From positions 8,331,878 through 8,395,877 of the forward strand of contig JAVGVS010000002.1 in the NCBI GenBank assembly GCA_032718565.1: a DNA stretch of 64,000 nt, in the 5' to 3' direction. The first letter of the stretch is position 1. Each line of letters begins with the position of its first letter. Below the pieces are notes generated by a model. It did no database searches. It saw only the letters and a program-made list of their open reading frames with translations, and had not been told where the DNA came from. The translations under genes were made by a program, and so were the position numbers. Origin of the DNA: Distichodus sexfasciatus. Lineage: Eukaryota > Chordata > Actinopteri > Characiformes > Distichodontidae. This document shows positions 24,921 to 35,560 of this stretch, in pieces.

Positions 24921-24983
24921 TTGTTTTTCGTTTAGAGCTGTTATTCTTTGCCTTTCTTGTAGTTGTTTCTTAAGCTCTCCATC
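24921..24983 (-). CDS. phf21b: phf21b exon encoding the LKKQL coiled-coil segment
   Basis: On the minus strand a 63-base exon (21 codons, phase 0 at both ends) lies between a good acceptor (ctgttcaattgtag) and donor (CAA|gtaagag). It encodes DGELKKQLQERQRITALNEK plus a final Q. PHF21A/PHF21B, as remembered, have (A/G)DLKKQLHE(L/R)Q...I(T/A)ALS(E/D)KQ near the N-terminus. The ERQ spelling and the nup50 neighbourhood favour phf21b over phf21a. The family are PHD-finger chromatin proteins; PHF21A (BHC80) reads unmethylated H3K4 in the LSD1-CoREST complex. The PHD-finger exons are not in the window and must lie beyond the left edge or be unrecognised. Confidence 0.88.
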
Positions 24984-25269
24984 CTACAATTGAACAGAAT
25001 ATGATCAGTGTAAGTATGAGCAAGAAAAAAAAAAGAAATGCAAATAGCAAGTGGAACAATAGATCGTACTGTCAAAGTTGCACTGATAGTGGGATTTTCC
25101 CATACAAAGTCACCGTAAGGACAAAAGCACGAAAAGCCCGTCGCGCTACAACTAGGAGAGCGTAAAAGAAACAAAGGCGAGATTTATGCTGATAAAAGTT
25201 TAAAGTCATACCTCCTCCAACTGCCACATTTTGAGGGACGACCAACACCGGTTCGGATATAGACATTAC

Positions 25270-25303
25270 CTGTGGGTCTTGCTTCATCTGTACCTTCGGA
25301 TTT
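25270..25303 (-). CDS. phf21b: phf21b small exon encoding MKQDPQ
   Basis: A 34-base exon lies between ttccttctgtttag and CAG|gtaatg. In the frame that continues into the next exon it reads NPKVQMKQDPQ, matching the KLVAQMKQDPQ exon of PHF21A (33 bases there). It is thus one base longer than the family exon, so it cannot be read through from a phase-0 upstream exon. Its own ATG would start an in-frame MKQDPQ|DGELKKQ product. Human PHF21B, as remembered, skips this exon, so here it may be alternative, a start exon or decaying. Confidence 0.6.
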
Positions 25304-25710
25304 CTAAACAGAAGGAAAAGGACGAATGTATCACAAAAGTGTTACAAGTTACTATGTTGAGGAGGAACGAAAGCGGCGAGCGAAGCCTCCTAACGACTCA
25401 GTTCTTTCCCCCTCTAAATATTCCGTCTCGTTCTGATCGCTACACAAAACCACCGCATTATTACACTACTACAATCCTTGTTTGCTCGAAAACACACGAC
25501 ACCAAAGTAGACTAAAGTACACTAACAATCTCAACTCAAAACTATACGTTATGGCGTCACCAGACATTTGGGGAATTGCAGTGTTATCGGCGAACCACTT
25601 ATTTCTCCCCGATTTTCGACCCTGGCGTTGGATCGCAGCAGATTTCTTCCGGCACACACTCGCTGAAAAAACAGTGGACTGTAATAATAATAACGCGATG
25701 TTGCATTTAC

Positions 25711-25768
25711 CTGATGACATTGGATTTCTGCTTTTCCTTGGCGCCTCTTGAAGGCCTTGTGGTTCCAT
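25711..25768 (-). pseudogene. phf21b: phf21b exon 1-like sequence with frame conflict
   Basis: On the minus strand, ATG at 25768-25766 opens MEPQGLQEA, matching the MELQTLQEA start of PHF21A. The sequence ends in a different frame with EIQCHQ|gtaaat, matching EIQVHQ at the end of the same exon. The segment is 58 bases against an expected 54, so about four extra bases separate the two matches. The ATG frame cannot join the downstream LKKQL exon with or without the 34-base exon. Either a real lineage-specific change, a different start, or a sequence or assembly indel. Labelled pseudogene only for the exon's apparent frame break, not the gene. Confidence 0.5.
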
Positions 25769-25769
25769 G

Positions 25770-26200
25770 TTTCGACTTGAAAAATCACTTTTCTTCCTTT
25801 CGATGCAATCGGCGAGAAGTTTTCCGTTTAATAGAATATTTTTAAAGCGTAATAACAATCGAAGAAGAACTACCTCAGGCTGCAAAGCAAGTTCTCGCTT
25901 CTTTTACTGGGTACAAACCATCACTCACTTTACGCCAATGCACAAAGTGCCACAAAGAACGTCAGATGTCAGCACCAAAACTTTCGATCCTCCTCAAAAA
26001 ACAACTTGAAGACGAACGCAATGTACCGCCTCGATTTCTTCTTCTTTCGCTAATTTTCTGTGTAAAAACGGGGAACTATATCTTTTCATCCGGAAGTCCG
26101 CGGCTTAGATTTCCGCTGCCTCAGGAAAAGTTGCGCTTCAGTTGTCAATGCTAATTCCGGAAGTTCCCGGATGGAGCAGTGAAAAAGAAAGACAGAACTC
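25770..26200 (-). promoter_or_regulatory. phf21b: probable phf21b promoter / 5' UTR
   Basis: CpG-retaining DNA immediately upstream (minus sense) of the exon 1-like sequence. It carries two CCGGAAGT ETS-type motifs (about 26089-26096 and 26157-26164) within 75 bp, typical of TATA-less vertebrate promoters. The exact start site is not determinable. Confidence 0.5.
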
Positions 26201-26202
26201 TC

Positions 26203-26295
26203 CCCTCGTCATCTTTTCTCTCCCCTCGTCTGTCTTTCTCTCCCCCTCTCCTGTCTTTCTCTCCCCCTCTCCTGTCTTTCTCTCCCCCTCTGTCA
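26203..26295 (+). repeat. minisatellite, about 23-bp unit, C/T-rich
   Basis: Three to four units of ctgtctttctctccccctct lie head-to-tail directly upstream of the phf21b promoter. The repeat makes an open frame of repeated VFLSPSP on the plus strand, which I regard as spurious. Confidence 0.85.
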
Positions 26296-26618
26296 CACAC
26301 AAGCATACGCTCAGTCATGCCTCGGAAATAAGCCGCATGTGCAGGCGACAGGATAAATAATGTTACAAGGACAACTCTGTAAGCTTACGCTTTTGTTTAA
26401 GCATAGGATTCCAGAGTCGCCGGATGTAACCAAACTTAATATGATGTAACTAAACTTTTGAGGTTCTGATTATCAAAATCTCTGTTTATTTTTCGTCACT
26501 CTTATTTGTGTTAGAAAAAATCAAGCCTGATATGTTATGCATACCACAGTGTAGAATTATAGGCTCTGACACAACTTACACTATTTTTGCAAATATAAAC
26601 AGACCACCAAACAGAAAA

Positions 26619-26620
<2 letters not shown>
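26296..26620. other. no gene seen
   Basis: Short AT-rich stretch between the minisatellite and the TA array. Confidence 0.4.
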
Positions 26621-26621
<1 letters not shown>

Positions 26622-26716
<95 letters not shown>

Positions 26717-26718
26717 TT
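26622..26718. repeat. (TA)n microsatellite
   Basis: About 45 TA units, nearly uninterrupted. Such arrays are unstable and can extrude cruciforms. The Tyr-Ile ORFs across it are artefacts. Confidence 0.97.
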
Positions 26719-26719
26719 G

Positions 26720-27335
26720 TAGTAAGCAATTGCAAGTATCTAGGTACTGGTTAATTTTGATATAATTTTGCAACCCTCCATGTTTGTTTTGCATTAAAAA
26801 TATCATAACTAAGTTTTGTTTTGAAGGCTATTATCTACATTCACATTTAAATGTAGGCCACCTAAAACACCCTGTGCTTTTTGAAATGGGTTAAGGTCTA
26901 TCTGCTTAAAAAGCCTGGTCTTATCATTCCTTCAGCTAGCAAACATCAAGAAATGGCATAACTGAATAGGTAATGCATCAGCTATCAATATGAGCAGTAA
27001 GTAGTGCACAATGGCCTGTCTGGGCCATTTTGTGGCAGATTAGGTTTGAGGGTGAGAGTCACCCCTCCTTCCTATAGCCCGCCGTCCTTGGGGCTGTTCA
27101 TTACTTTTGTCCTCCGTATTCCCCACCTCCAGCCTAAATTAACATGATTCCCCTCCAGCTATTAAAATGCAAATATATGCATCCTGGTGCCTTAACTTTA
27201 TCAACACAGTCTGTTACATCACACTTCTGGGGCTGAACACTCTTTGTGCAACCGTATAGTGTCAGTAAAACTTATTATTTTAATTCTTTATTTTTCATTA
27301 CCAAACATGTTCAAATGTATTTTAAACATAATTTT
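26720..27335. other. intergenic, no gene seen
   Basis: A repeat-poor block at about 27040-27220 could be conserved. No coding sequence recognised. Confidence 0.35.
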
Positions 27336-27338
27336 CAG

Positions 27339-27367
27339 ATTAGGGTTAGGGTTAGGGTTAGGGTTAG
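27339..27367 (+). repeat. interstitial telomere-like (TTAGGG)n
   Basis: Four to five perfect head-to-tail TTAGGG units in the phf21b-nup50 intergenic region. Confidence 0.9.
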
Positions 27368-27639
27368 AATTGTACTGTGTTGTTTTCGTCTGTTAATCTC
27401 CTTCTCTTCGATGTTGACGGTATTATTAGGCACATAAATTGTGTTTGCTTCCTTTTAAAAGTCATTCAGGCGCTTAATCATAGTCTTGTAGCTGGGATTA
27501 AGGTACTGCATGAACGTAGCGTTTCAAAATACTATTATTTTCAAACACTTTCCCCTAAAAAATGGTATAAAATTGGCCATGAATAACAATCACGTTCCAG
27601 GTTACTCCAAAATGCATTTTTCTTCTTCAGACTGACACC

Positions 27640-27875
27640 CTTTTCCTCGTATGTTGAGGAAGCTGGCTCCCCTCCCCCTATTGCCGTACGCCCCTCCTCC
27701 GAGGAACACAAGTTGCGTCGCTATTGGCTCGCCGCCGTGTGCTCGTGCTGGGCTTCTGTGGCGTCCAATCAGGAGTTGCGGATGCGGTGTTCGCCTACAG
27801 ACCGACCCCAGCCGAGATGATGAACACGGAGGAAACTAATCAGGTCCTGGAATGGGCTGGTCAAAACGGAATGTG
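27640..27875 (+). promoter_or_regulatory. CpG-rich promoter with candidate first exon
   Basis: A CpG-dense patch with an inverted CCAAT box (attgg, about 27722) and a forward one (gtccaatcagg, about 27764). It is followed by tandem ATGs at about 27817-27822 and an open frame MMNTEETNQVLEWAGQNG running into a good donor (GGAAT|gtgagt, 27873). I do not recognise the peptide. It could be the first exon of an unannotated plus-strand gene or lncRNA, or a distal promoter. Confidence 0.35.
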
Positions 27876-27879
27876 AGTT

Positions 27880-28480
27880 GGAAGTTGATGTAGAGCAGTT
27901 ACAAGCATCCCGGTTTATATTAACACAGTCACAGTTACGTGTATTTATCTTGATTAAAAGTCAAATAAGAAATCAGCATCAAATGATCTTTAAAAAAAGC
28001 GAATAGGGATCACATGATTAAGCATCCCTCAATAACACACTCACAAAATCAACATTATATCTCCAGCTACAATCACGTTATCGCATACAATTCACAATTG
28101 GGAAGTGTTTCTTCATGCATAAGTGTTCCTATGAAATTATCTTTACAAACTCATTGCTGAGAATTTCTTACCAAAAATTTCTTAGATCAAAAACTAAGAG
28201 AGCTACAAAGGACAATCTTGTAATATAGAATCCAGCACCATGGACAGCGACACAATCCCGTCAAGTCAACAGGATACCTTTTTAAAGCAAAGTGAAAGCA
28301 GATTCCAACTTTTGGAAAACATAAAAGAATATTTTAAATGCATTGTAATCATTTATGCTTTTTAAATTAAAGATATATTCATGATTCATGGTCTATGGAT
28401 GCTTCTCATATACGTTCATGAGTTCTCTGCTGAAGTAAACAGGGAAGTAGGGTGATACGGGGGAATAAAGGGTGGAGATG
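27880..28480. other. no gene seen
   Basis: AT-rich intergenic DNA; would be intron if the candidate exon at 27.8 kb is real. Confidence 0.35.
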
Positions 28481-28484
28481 GGGT

Positions 28485-28985
28485 GGGGTGTAGGATGACT
28501 CGGACGACCCTCCCCCACGCGGTGCAGGTCGGTGGAGGCTGTGCCATGCCCGGGTGCTACATCAGCTGTTACTTTTCATTTCACGGCTCAGCAGTGAAAC
28601 TCTTGAACTCCTCTCTGCAAATGACCATCAGTCGCTTTCGATTGCAAGATGCTTAGTGTAAGACTCTCCCGGGCGCCGTCATCGTCTCAGGGGATCAGAG
28701 CGAAATAGTTACCGCGATGTTTCCTTCCTCCTGCAGCACATCCTGCCCTCTTTGCTAAAGAAAAGCGACATCGATCCGGTTTATTCGCTTCGGTTACAAA
28801 AGAGGATGGTGTTCATGTGGCCATCGTCCACGTCGTGGTGGGTCATCGTTTAAAACCAGAGATGAATTAGCCGGTAATAAGTCAGGAATTTAATTAGGCT
28901 TCCTATGTGGAGGGAGTCCTGATATGTGCATATATCAAATTAATTTGCTCCCCGCGCTGAGTTAAATATTATAGCTTTTAACATT
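28485..28985. other. candidate conserved non-coding element
   Basis: Unique sequence passing from a GC-rich part (28500-28870) to a homeodomain-motif-rich AT part (gaatttaattaggc, caaattaatttgct at 28885-28955). No ORF. The texture is that of vertebrate developmental enhancers; inference only. Confidence 0.35.
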
Positions 28986-28989
28986 TTTT

Positions 28990-31900
28990 TTTGCATCAGC
29001 AACTTTTTTACTTCGCTAGAAGACAATTTTAAAGTCTTGAACTAAACATTTTTAGGATATTCACAAAGGTTCACATGGAAATAGGTTTTATGCACGGACA
29101 AATTGTATGCCTATACAAATTCAGAGGCTACATGTTAAATAGCAAAACCTTACCATGAGAATCCATTGTTGCATTAGGTTCTTAAAGGAGAGTAAAGTTT
29201 TTCATTGACACCCGTATTACTAGATCTAACCTAGGATAAGGTTTTCCAAAAAAAAAAAAACATTTTCTCTAAACAATTTTCTTCTTACGATTAGCATTCA
29301 CCACACCATTAAAATTCTCAAGAATAACTTAATTTAGTCACATCATTGGTAATTAAAAGTAATATAGTTATTATTCACACACATGATGTATGTAGAAAGT
29401 TACAATGAAAGTGCATATGCTTTCTCTTTATGTTTGTCTTTCTCTTTATCTGTTAACTACGTAGTTTCTCTGTGAAAATCAGGCAGTTCAGTGTTGTGCA
29501 GCACCTTTATGCTTGCTTCTGTGTTCAGTGAGGCAGGAAAATGGTTCTATAACAAACATTTTTTATATTGTCAAAGATAATATTGATCCAAACAGTTTTA
29601 TGTACTTCTATAACCTTCAATTTCTGTTCCATGCCAAGTTTATCATAAACTTTATATATGGAGTCCAACGTGTCTAGGTGTACTACGATGGGTCTGCAAG
29701 AAATGACCTAAACAAAGAAGCCCTGGCCTCTTAGTTTAATGGCTGATTGAGCAAATAACACAGTTTCCTGGAATAGAACAGTCTCTGTCACTTGTGTTCT
29801 ACCGTTACTGTAAGCATCATCTGTAGAGAGCGTAGCTGAGGCGCTCTGGGCTGTGCTTAGCATACATCATAATCTGCCAAGCATTCTGCCTCCCCCCAGG
29901 CCCCTCTGTGAGTAAGCATGCAAGTTAGCCAAGTGGAAAACAGCAGACAGAAAGAGAATGAAACAGAGAGTGAGTTGTTTGGCCCCACTACAAATCTGGC
30001 CATGTCCACTTGGAACTTTCAGCATGTAAAAAAGGTAGAATACAAAAATATTTGCAAAGAGTGAGAGTGTGAACCCTTGGTGTGTGAAATTGTTACTTGC
30101 ATCCAGTGTGGGCCATTGTGGATCTTTGCACCTTTTCTCTTAAACCTGAATACATATAACCTTACCATTTGAATCCATAAAGTATGAGTTCAAGATTCAA
30201 AATATCCAGGATTTCACTGCGTGAGTAATCTAGTCCATGGTGGGGTGCTTGTTTGGCTTGAAGTGTTTACAGTCATGGCCTGTAATAAATGGGGGTAAGT
30301 GGAGTGCCTAGCTGAGAGCCAAAATGATAATGAAATCAAATGTAGCCTCAGTAATAATCTCAGCTCAAGCAGAAATAGAGGTTTTAATTTGCAACAGGGC
30401 AGCATTTCACTGTGTCTCATGGCTGTTTGTTAAATGCAGATGGCAAAATAATGCAACCCACCCTTTGTGTTAACATTACCAACAGTACAAATGCAGTAAA
30501 CTCGTGCACTGGATTTACTCTGCTTGCCGTTTCAATATAAGACTTCACCCTGTCTCTAAACCAGAGATTTTCAATCACTAAAGTGGTGTTCTGACATTTT
30601 TTGTTGCCTCAATGAATAAAAGCTTTGGCATGGACCGCTGCACAAAGACTAAAGAACATGGGCCAAGCAAGACTCACTCTACATTAATGAAAATATATTA
30701 CACTATTTCCAATATCAATAGCCGCTCACAGATGCCTGTAAACATTACTTAGATGAATATGAAAAGCCAGCCTCATTTTTAAATGAGAACTATAATGATG
30801 AGAGTCATATTCTGTGTGGTTTTGCAAATACAACAATCTTAATTGTGCAAAATACTATGAACTATGACTACTATGAATGGATAAAGCTGACTCTGTCATT
30901 AAATAGTGGCAACAACAGGAATTTTATTCCAGTGTTGTCTCCTCAAGCACTTCAGATTCTTTCAGGACTTCTCTAAGATTTTACTCTGTTACTCTGGTTT
31001 ATCAAGGTGAACCTGCAACCGTTTACCACCTGTACTTCACCCTGTTCATACTGAGAAAATTTGTTCTATTTATTATGAGAAAAGACAACAGATAAACACA
31101 TGGCATTGGGGAATAGTTTGCATGTTTATGTGTATTAAAATAAGTTATATCATGAGGATCAATCAGTATGTTCTTGTTTGAACACTGAAGGCACTCACGC
31201 ATCACATCAGTGTTTTTTTCCACGCTTAGCTGGAAATTACGCTACTGCTTTATCTCACTCACAAAAGAGTGAATTAAATCCTTATCATGAAGACAAACTC
31301 AGTGCTCTGCACAGTTGCGTGATTACCATTTTGCCTACTCAAGTGAAAAGAGCAAGCAAACACTCGTTTATGGGCTATCAGGCTCGTGGGGCATTAGTCA
31401 TCAGAGAAGGGGAGGGAGTTCCAGAGTCGGGCGGAGCTCCAGGGATTGTTGTCAAATGGTCTAGAATCAGATGCAGTTCATTTTAGCCCTGCCACTTATA
31501 GAACAAAATTATTCTAGAATCACACATTACAAGAGAATTGCCTTGCCAATGTGCAAGAACGTCCCATAGCAGAATGTAGAGATAGTTGGTTTTAGGGTTC
31601 TACAGCACAGACTGCTCTGTTGTACTTTAAAAGAAGAGATAGATCAAGCACATACTGTACTGAGACTTTATTGAAAGCAAATATATAAACAGTAGCTAAG
31701 TTCTATGTAATCCTTTAAAGTGCATTACTATAGAAATCTGCTATAATAATCATAGTATTCATTTTGTAGCATATTATTCCACGAGTTGTTTCAGCACAGT
31801 GTTATAAATGCAATTATATTTAGAAGTCTGCTTAACAAATTATCATAAAGTGCAAGACAATCTGAATACTAATGTATTGTTATCTTTGTTGCTCCATCAC

Positions 31901-32480
31901 ACCATTTTACAGAAGCATGAAATGCTTTAAACTCAGTTTGGCTGTTAATTCATCTGAAATCCTCACTCGGATGAAATTTAACATCTTTTGACACTGCATT
32001 TTGGCACAGGCACTTGAAAAATGTAATATGAGTGAATTATTAATTACAACAAATCAGTCATATCAATCAGATATGATTTCAAACCACTGTGTGTAGCCAA
32101 CACATTTCATATTGATGCTTGGAGAATAGATTCAGCCACATTTTATTAGTAAGAAAAAACCATTTGTTCAGTCATACATACCTGGTTACAGCTGAAGCAC
32201 TAACATTTTAATTTGGTCGTTTTTCCCCTTTGGTGGAGAAGCTATTGCGCTGTTGCAATTTTCAACAAAAAATTATATCAGTAGATACTGATTCATTTTA
32301 TAATGTCCTCTTTTTACATTTGCTTTGACAAAAATAAGGTGCGATTCCCTGTTAAATGACAAGAACACTTTTATTTAAGATGAGCATGTCCAGAGCAGTT
32401 TTACACGCTGTTGAACATCTTCTGTACACAGCCTTTAGAACGTATAAAATGTCTGTATAAAATGATGATGCATGTTACAA
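28990..32480. other. intergenic, no gene seen
   Basis: Largely unique, AT-rich and low in transposons. ORFs such as 31178-31486 (+) and 31023-31223 (-) have no recognisable features. Confidence 0.4.
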
Positions 32481-32484
32481 TTCT

Positions 32485-33105
32485 TAAGTGAAATACTGTT
32501 AAATAGTCTGTAGTTTAGCCTTGTTTATTACAACTAACGGCCACTAGAAGGCATTAGAGTGATCATTTGCATGGACACATTTGGAAGAAAGAACTCCAAT
32601 GGCATTTAAATGTCCCAACTTGAAATGTCCCATGGTGTTATACCTACTGGGAAAGATGATTCATTCAAATGATAAAAATGATCATAGAGACTGTTTCAAT
32701 ATAAAATTTAGACATGTTTCTTCTTTTTAAGCAAGTGATGAAGTTACCTGTTATGTGTAAAGCATTTTTGTAATGTGTTTTAAAAATCGATACTCCGTAT
32801 AATGAACAAATTGCAATAATTTCAATAGCATGCCAAAGGGCATGAAGACAGATAAAGTACATTTTGCTCCATTAAGAGCAACCAATTAAATTTCCTCTTA
32901 ATTTGTCCATTCACTGCAGTAATTACAGCATATGACAGTTAACTAATTGTGCATAATTAGGCTTTCACTGATCTGTGGTGCCTGATTGACATTTAAATAT
33001 GTCTGGTGAGCACATCTGCAATTAGAAATGCATGCAGAAAAATTATAATTGGGGCTCCCTGATTTAATTAAGCAACCAACAAGGATGAAGACATTGCTCT
33101 TCTTT
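32485..33105. other. candidate conserved non-coding element
   Basis: Dense in TAATTA/ATTAA and TGCATAATTAG words (32880-33070), free of repeats and without an ORF. The best enhancer-like texture in the intergenic region. Confidence 0.35.
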
Positions 33106-33299
33106 CAAAGAGCAGCACGGAGTGATGAACAGACCCCTGAAATCAACATGGGCACAGAGGACATTATATTTCAAAAGGGAAGATGACATAGCTTGCCCTG
33201 ACTGACTTGACACTACTGTTTCACAATAATTAACAGAAAGTGAAATAAAAATACTGTTATTAATTATTATCCTGATCACAGATGTAAAACATCTTGCAA

Positions 33300-33800
33300 A
33301 AAGTGTCAATAGTGTCACAAGGCCCTTGGGGCAATATGTCTTTAAGAGCTTTGATGCAAGCTTGTGGCTTAGTTTGGTCAAAAATCTGAAATCAATTTAT
33401 TTCTCCTTTCCTGTAGAGAACATTACGGCTGCTCCCCATGTGATCATGTATTCACCATCAGTACTGGAGCGAAAGGTCTTTCGAACAAATCTGAGTCCCC
33501 TTATTTTAGTAGCCTTGCAATCTTCATAACTATTAAGGGGCCAGCTATTACCTTCCCCTTTTGTAAGCGAGAGGGCATCACCCCCCTACTGCAGTCAAAC
33601 ACCCTCTTTTCTACTTTATAGTTTTGATATACCTCATTGAGAAGCCTGAACCGGTCTGCAGCAATTTCCAAAATGATAAAAGCCACTGGTGAGGTCGACT
33701 TCATCATCATCTGGAATAAAATAACATTTGTGGATGATAGCCATTTCAAACTATACCTTATTTGCAAGAAGAAAATGAAAGTGATTTTCATTTTTCATGC
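33300..33800. other. candidate conserved element or exon
   Basis: A polypyrimidine acceptor-like site (ctcctttcctgtag, ending 33416) precedes an open stretch to 33529 on the plus strand. Another open frame runs 33637-34020. Neither translation is recognised. More probably conserved regulatory DNA than coding. Confidence 0.25.
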
Positions 33801-34317
33801 GATACCTTTAGCATACACATTCTATCACTGTCTTAGTGAAATAAAAAACTTGCACTATAATCCATCCATCCATCCATCTCTCTTTTTCTCTCTCATCCCA
33901 CACACAGAGCCTAATCCCCCCAATCCCAGTCCATCCAGTCATCCCTTCACTCTCCTGGCCAGCTGGTCAGGATCTCCTGTGGTCGTTCAAGGCCCCAAGC
34001 TTGCTTCCTACTTTCTCTAGCACCTGTTCTTGAGTTGGCACTGAAATGCGGGATCCTGATTCTTTGGAGCACTGCCATCTGCTCCTCGACACTGATGCAT
34101 TTTCCATGAGATCCCCCAAAGTCTCCTGAATCAATTCAGACTCGCAAAGCAGCAAAACCTGGCCAGGCAGTTATAAATTACATTGTTACTTTCGCTGTTT
34201 TCTTATTTCACAAGGGGTCATTACGCCACACAATATGACCATATGCTGGTTGAAAAAGCAAAACAAGATAAATGTTTAATAACATAAAATGTTCCTTGTC
34301 TTGAAAGATATTCCATA
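33801..34317. other. no gene seen
   Basis: Contains a short (CATC)n run at about 33860-33878 and unique DNA. No supported coding region. Confidence 0.4.
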
Positions 34318-34318
34318 T

Positions 34319-34395
<77 letters not shown>
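34319..34395 (+). repeat. (TATC)n microsatellite
   Basis: About nineteen tetranucleotide units without interruption. Confidence 0.97.
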
Positions 34396-34525
34396 AATAA
34401 ATAAAATTGTCATTTAAGACTTGTGACTTCTACTCAGCTTGTCTTTATTATATTATAAATTTGTTAATATCTTTTCATATGCATGCATGCAGATATATTT
34501 TTGCGCATGTATGGTTGGGTACAAC

Positions 34526-35156
34526 CAGTGTTGGGGAGTAACGGAATACATGTAACGGCGTTACGTATTTAGAATACAAAATATGAGTAACTGTATTCCG
34601 TTACAGTTACCGTTTAAATAGGTGATAATTAGAATACAGTTACTTTGTTGAAATAAATGGATTACACTGCGGTCTTCTCCTGTTTCATATGTTAGGCTAT
34701 CCCCTCTCTATCCCCTCTCTAATTTTGGTAATTCCACGCATTGCCGGAAACCCAAACAAAACACGCAATAAGAGGCTCTAATGTGAGCGTCCTGTTAATG
34801 TTGGTGGCGTCAGTTACACGATGGACCCGGAGCCAGCACAACAGAGCCAGCAGTGCCCGGGCAGGAATGCATTTCTTACTCGGAAATGTCGTGTTTGCTC
34901 CTTTAGAGTAAATATATTGTCTATTCAGGGAGATTTGGGCTTAACAGCCAATTGGTAGAGAAAAACAAACAAGAATTTGCAGGATGTGATTGCTACATTC
35001 ATGTAGTTGTTAAAAGCATGACAATATATTAAGTAATCCAAAGTATTCAGAATACGTTACTCACATTGAGTAACTTAACGGAATACGTTACAAACTACAT
35101 TTTGGGGCATGTAATCTGTAGTGGAATACATTTTAAAAGTAACCTTCCCAACACTG
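34526..35156. mobile_element. hAT-type non-autonomous transposon, intact ends
   Basis: Termini CAGTGTTGGGGAGTAAC and gtaaccttCCCAACACTG are inverted repeats. The element is 631 bp, has no transposase ORF and is bounded by a perfect 8-bp duplication GGTACAAC (34518-34525 and 35157-35164). 8-bp duplications and CAG...CTG ends are hAT hallmarks. The inner sequence is rich in GTTACGT/CGTTAC palindromic words. It lies about 450 bp upstream of the nup50 promoter. Confidence 0.92.
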
Positions 35157-35364
35157 GGTACAACCATCTTTCAAAATAACATTCACCATTAACAAACATA
35201 CACTGCTTCAGGAAACTACAGATTAATAGTTTAAACAATTTGCTAAAATTAGAATTTAGAAGCAATGATGCAATGTTTGTAATGACCAGAAATAAAGTAA
35301 GCCACGGCTACACTCAGAAACCATTCGAAAATGCTAAAAAAAATAAACATCTATTTTGATGCAG

Positions 35365-35560
35365 TCAATATTTTAAACCGTTTATTTTAAAACTTGTGTC
35401 ACTAAGTAGTGAATTAACTTTGGCGGACGACACATTAAGATAACGGAGCACATCAGTGACATCGACATCAGTTAAAGTTTGCTTTTCAACAACCCGGAAA
35501 CCTTCCTGGTCAGGTTTGTTTGGCAAAACTATGTTTCCCATAAAGCTAGCGGAGGCCATG
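35365..35560 (-). CDS. small unrecognised ORF divergent from nup50
   Basis: From the internal ATG at 35560 (a further in-frame ATG is at 35577) an open frame of about 64 codons ends with TGA at 35365. It begins MASASFMGNIVLPNKPDQEG and is hydrophilic, with no membrane segment or signal peptide. It starts within the bidirectional-looking nup50 promoter, so it may be translated from a divergent transcript. I do not recognise a family. It could also be the first exon of a longer minus-strand transcript, or chance. Confidence 0.3.

Noticed and set aside
25072..25287. Minus-strand ORF MKQDPQVMSISEPVLVVPQ... as one exon
   Set aside because: The CAG|gtaatg donor directly after MKQDPQ, followed by the separate LKKQL exon, shows that the remainder is intron read-through.
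25469..25885. 138-codon minus-strand ORF starting MQPEVVLLRLL
   Set aside because: It overlaps the phf21b exon 1-like segment, but its upstream and intronic parts show no family match; only the MEPQGLQEA piece is meaningful.
26508..26806. Tyr-Ile repeat proteins across the TA array on both strands
   Set aside because: Both strands read open only because (TA)n has no stop in those frames; a microsatellite artefact.
22224..34395. CRISPR-like array among the tandem repeats
   Set aside because: All repeats are simple microsatellites or a minisatellite without spacers, and the genome is vertebrate.
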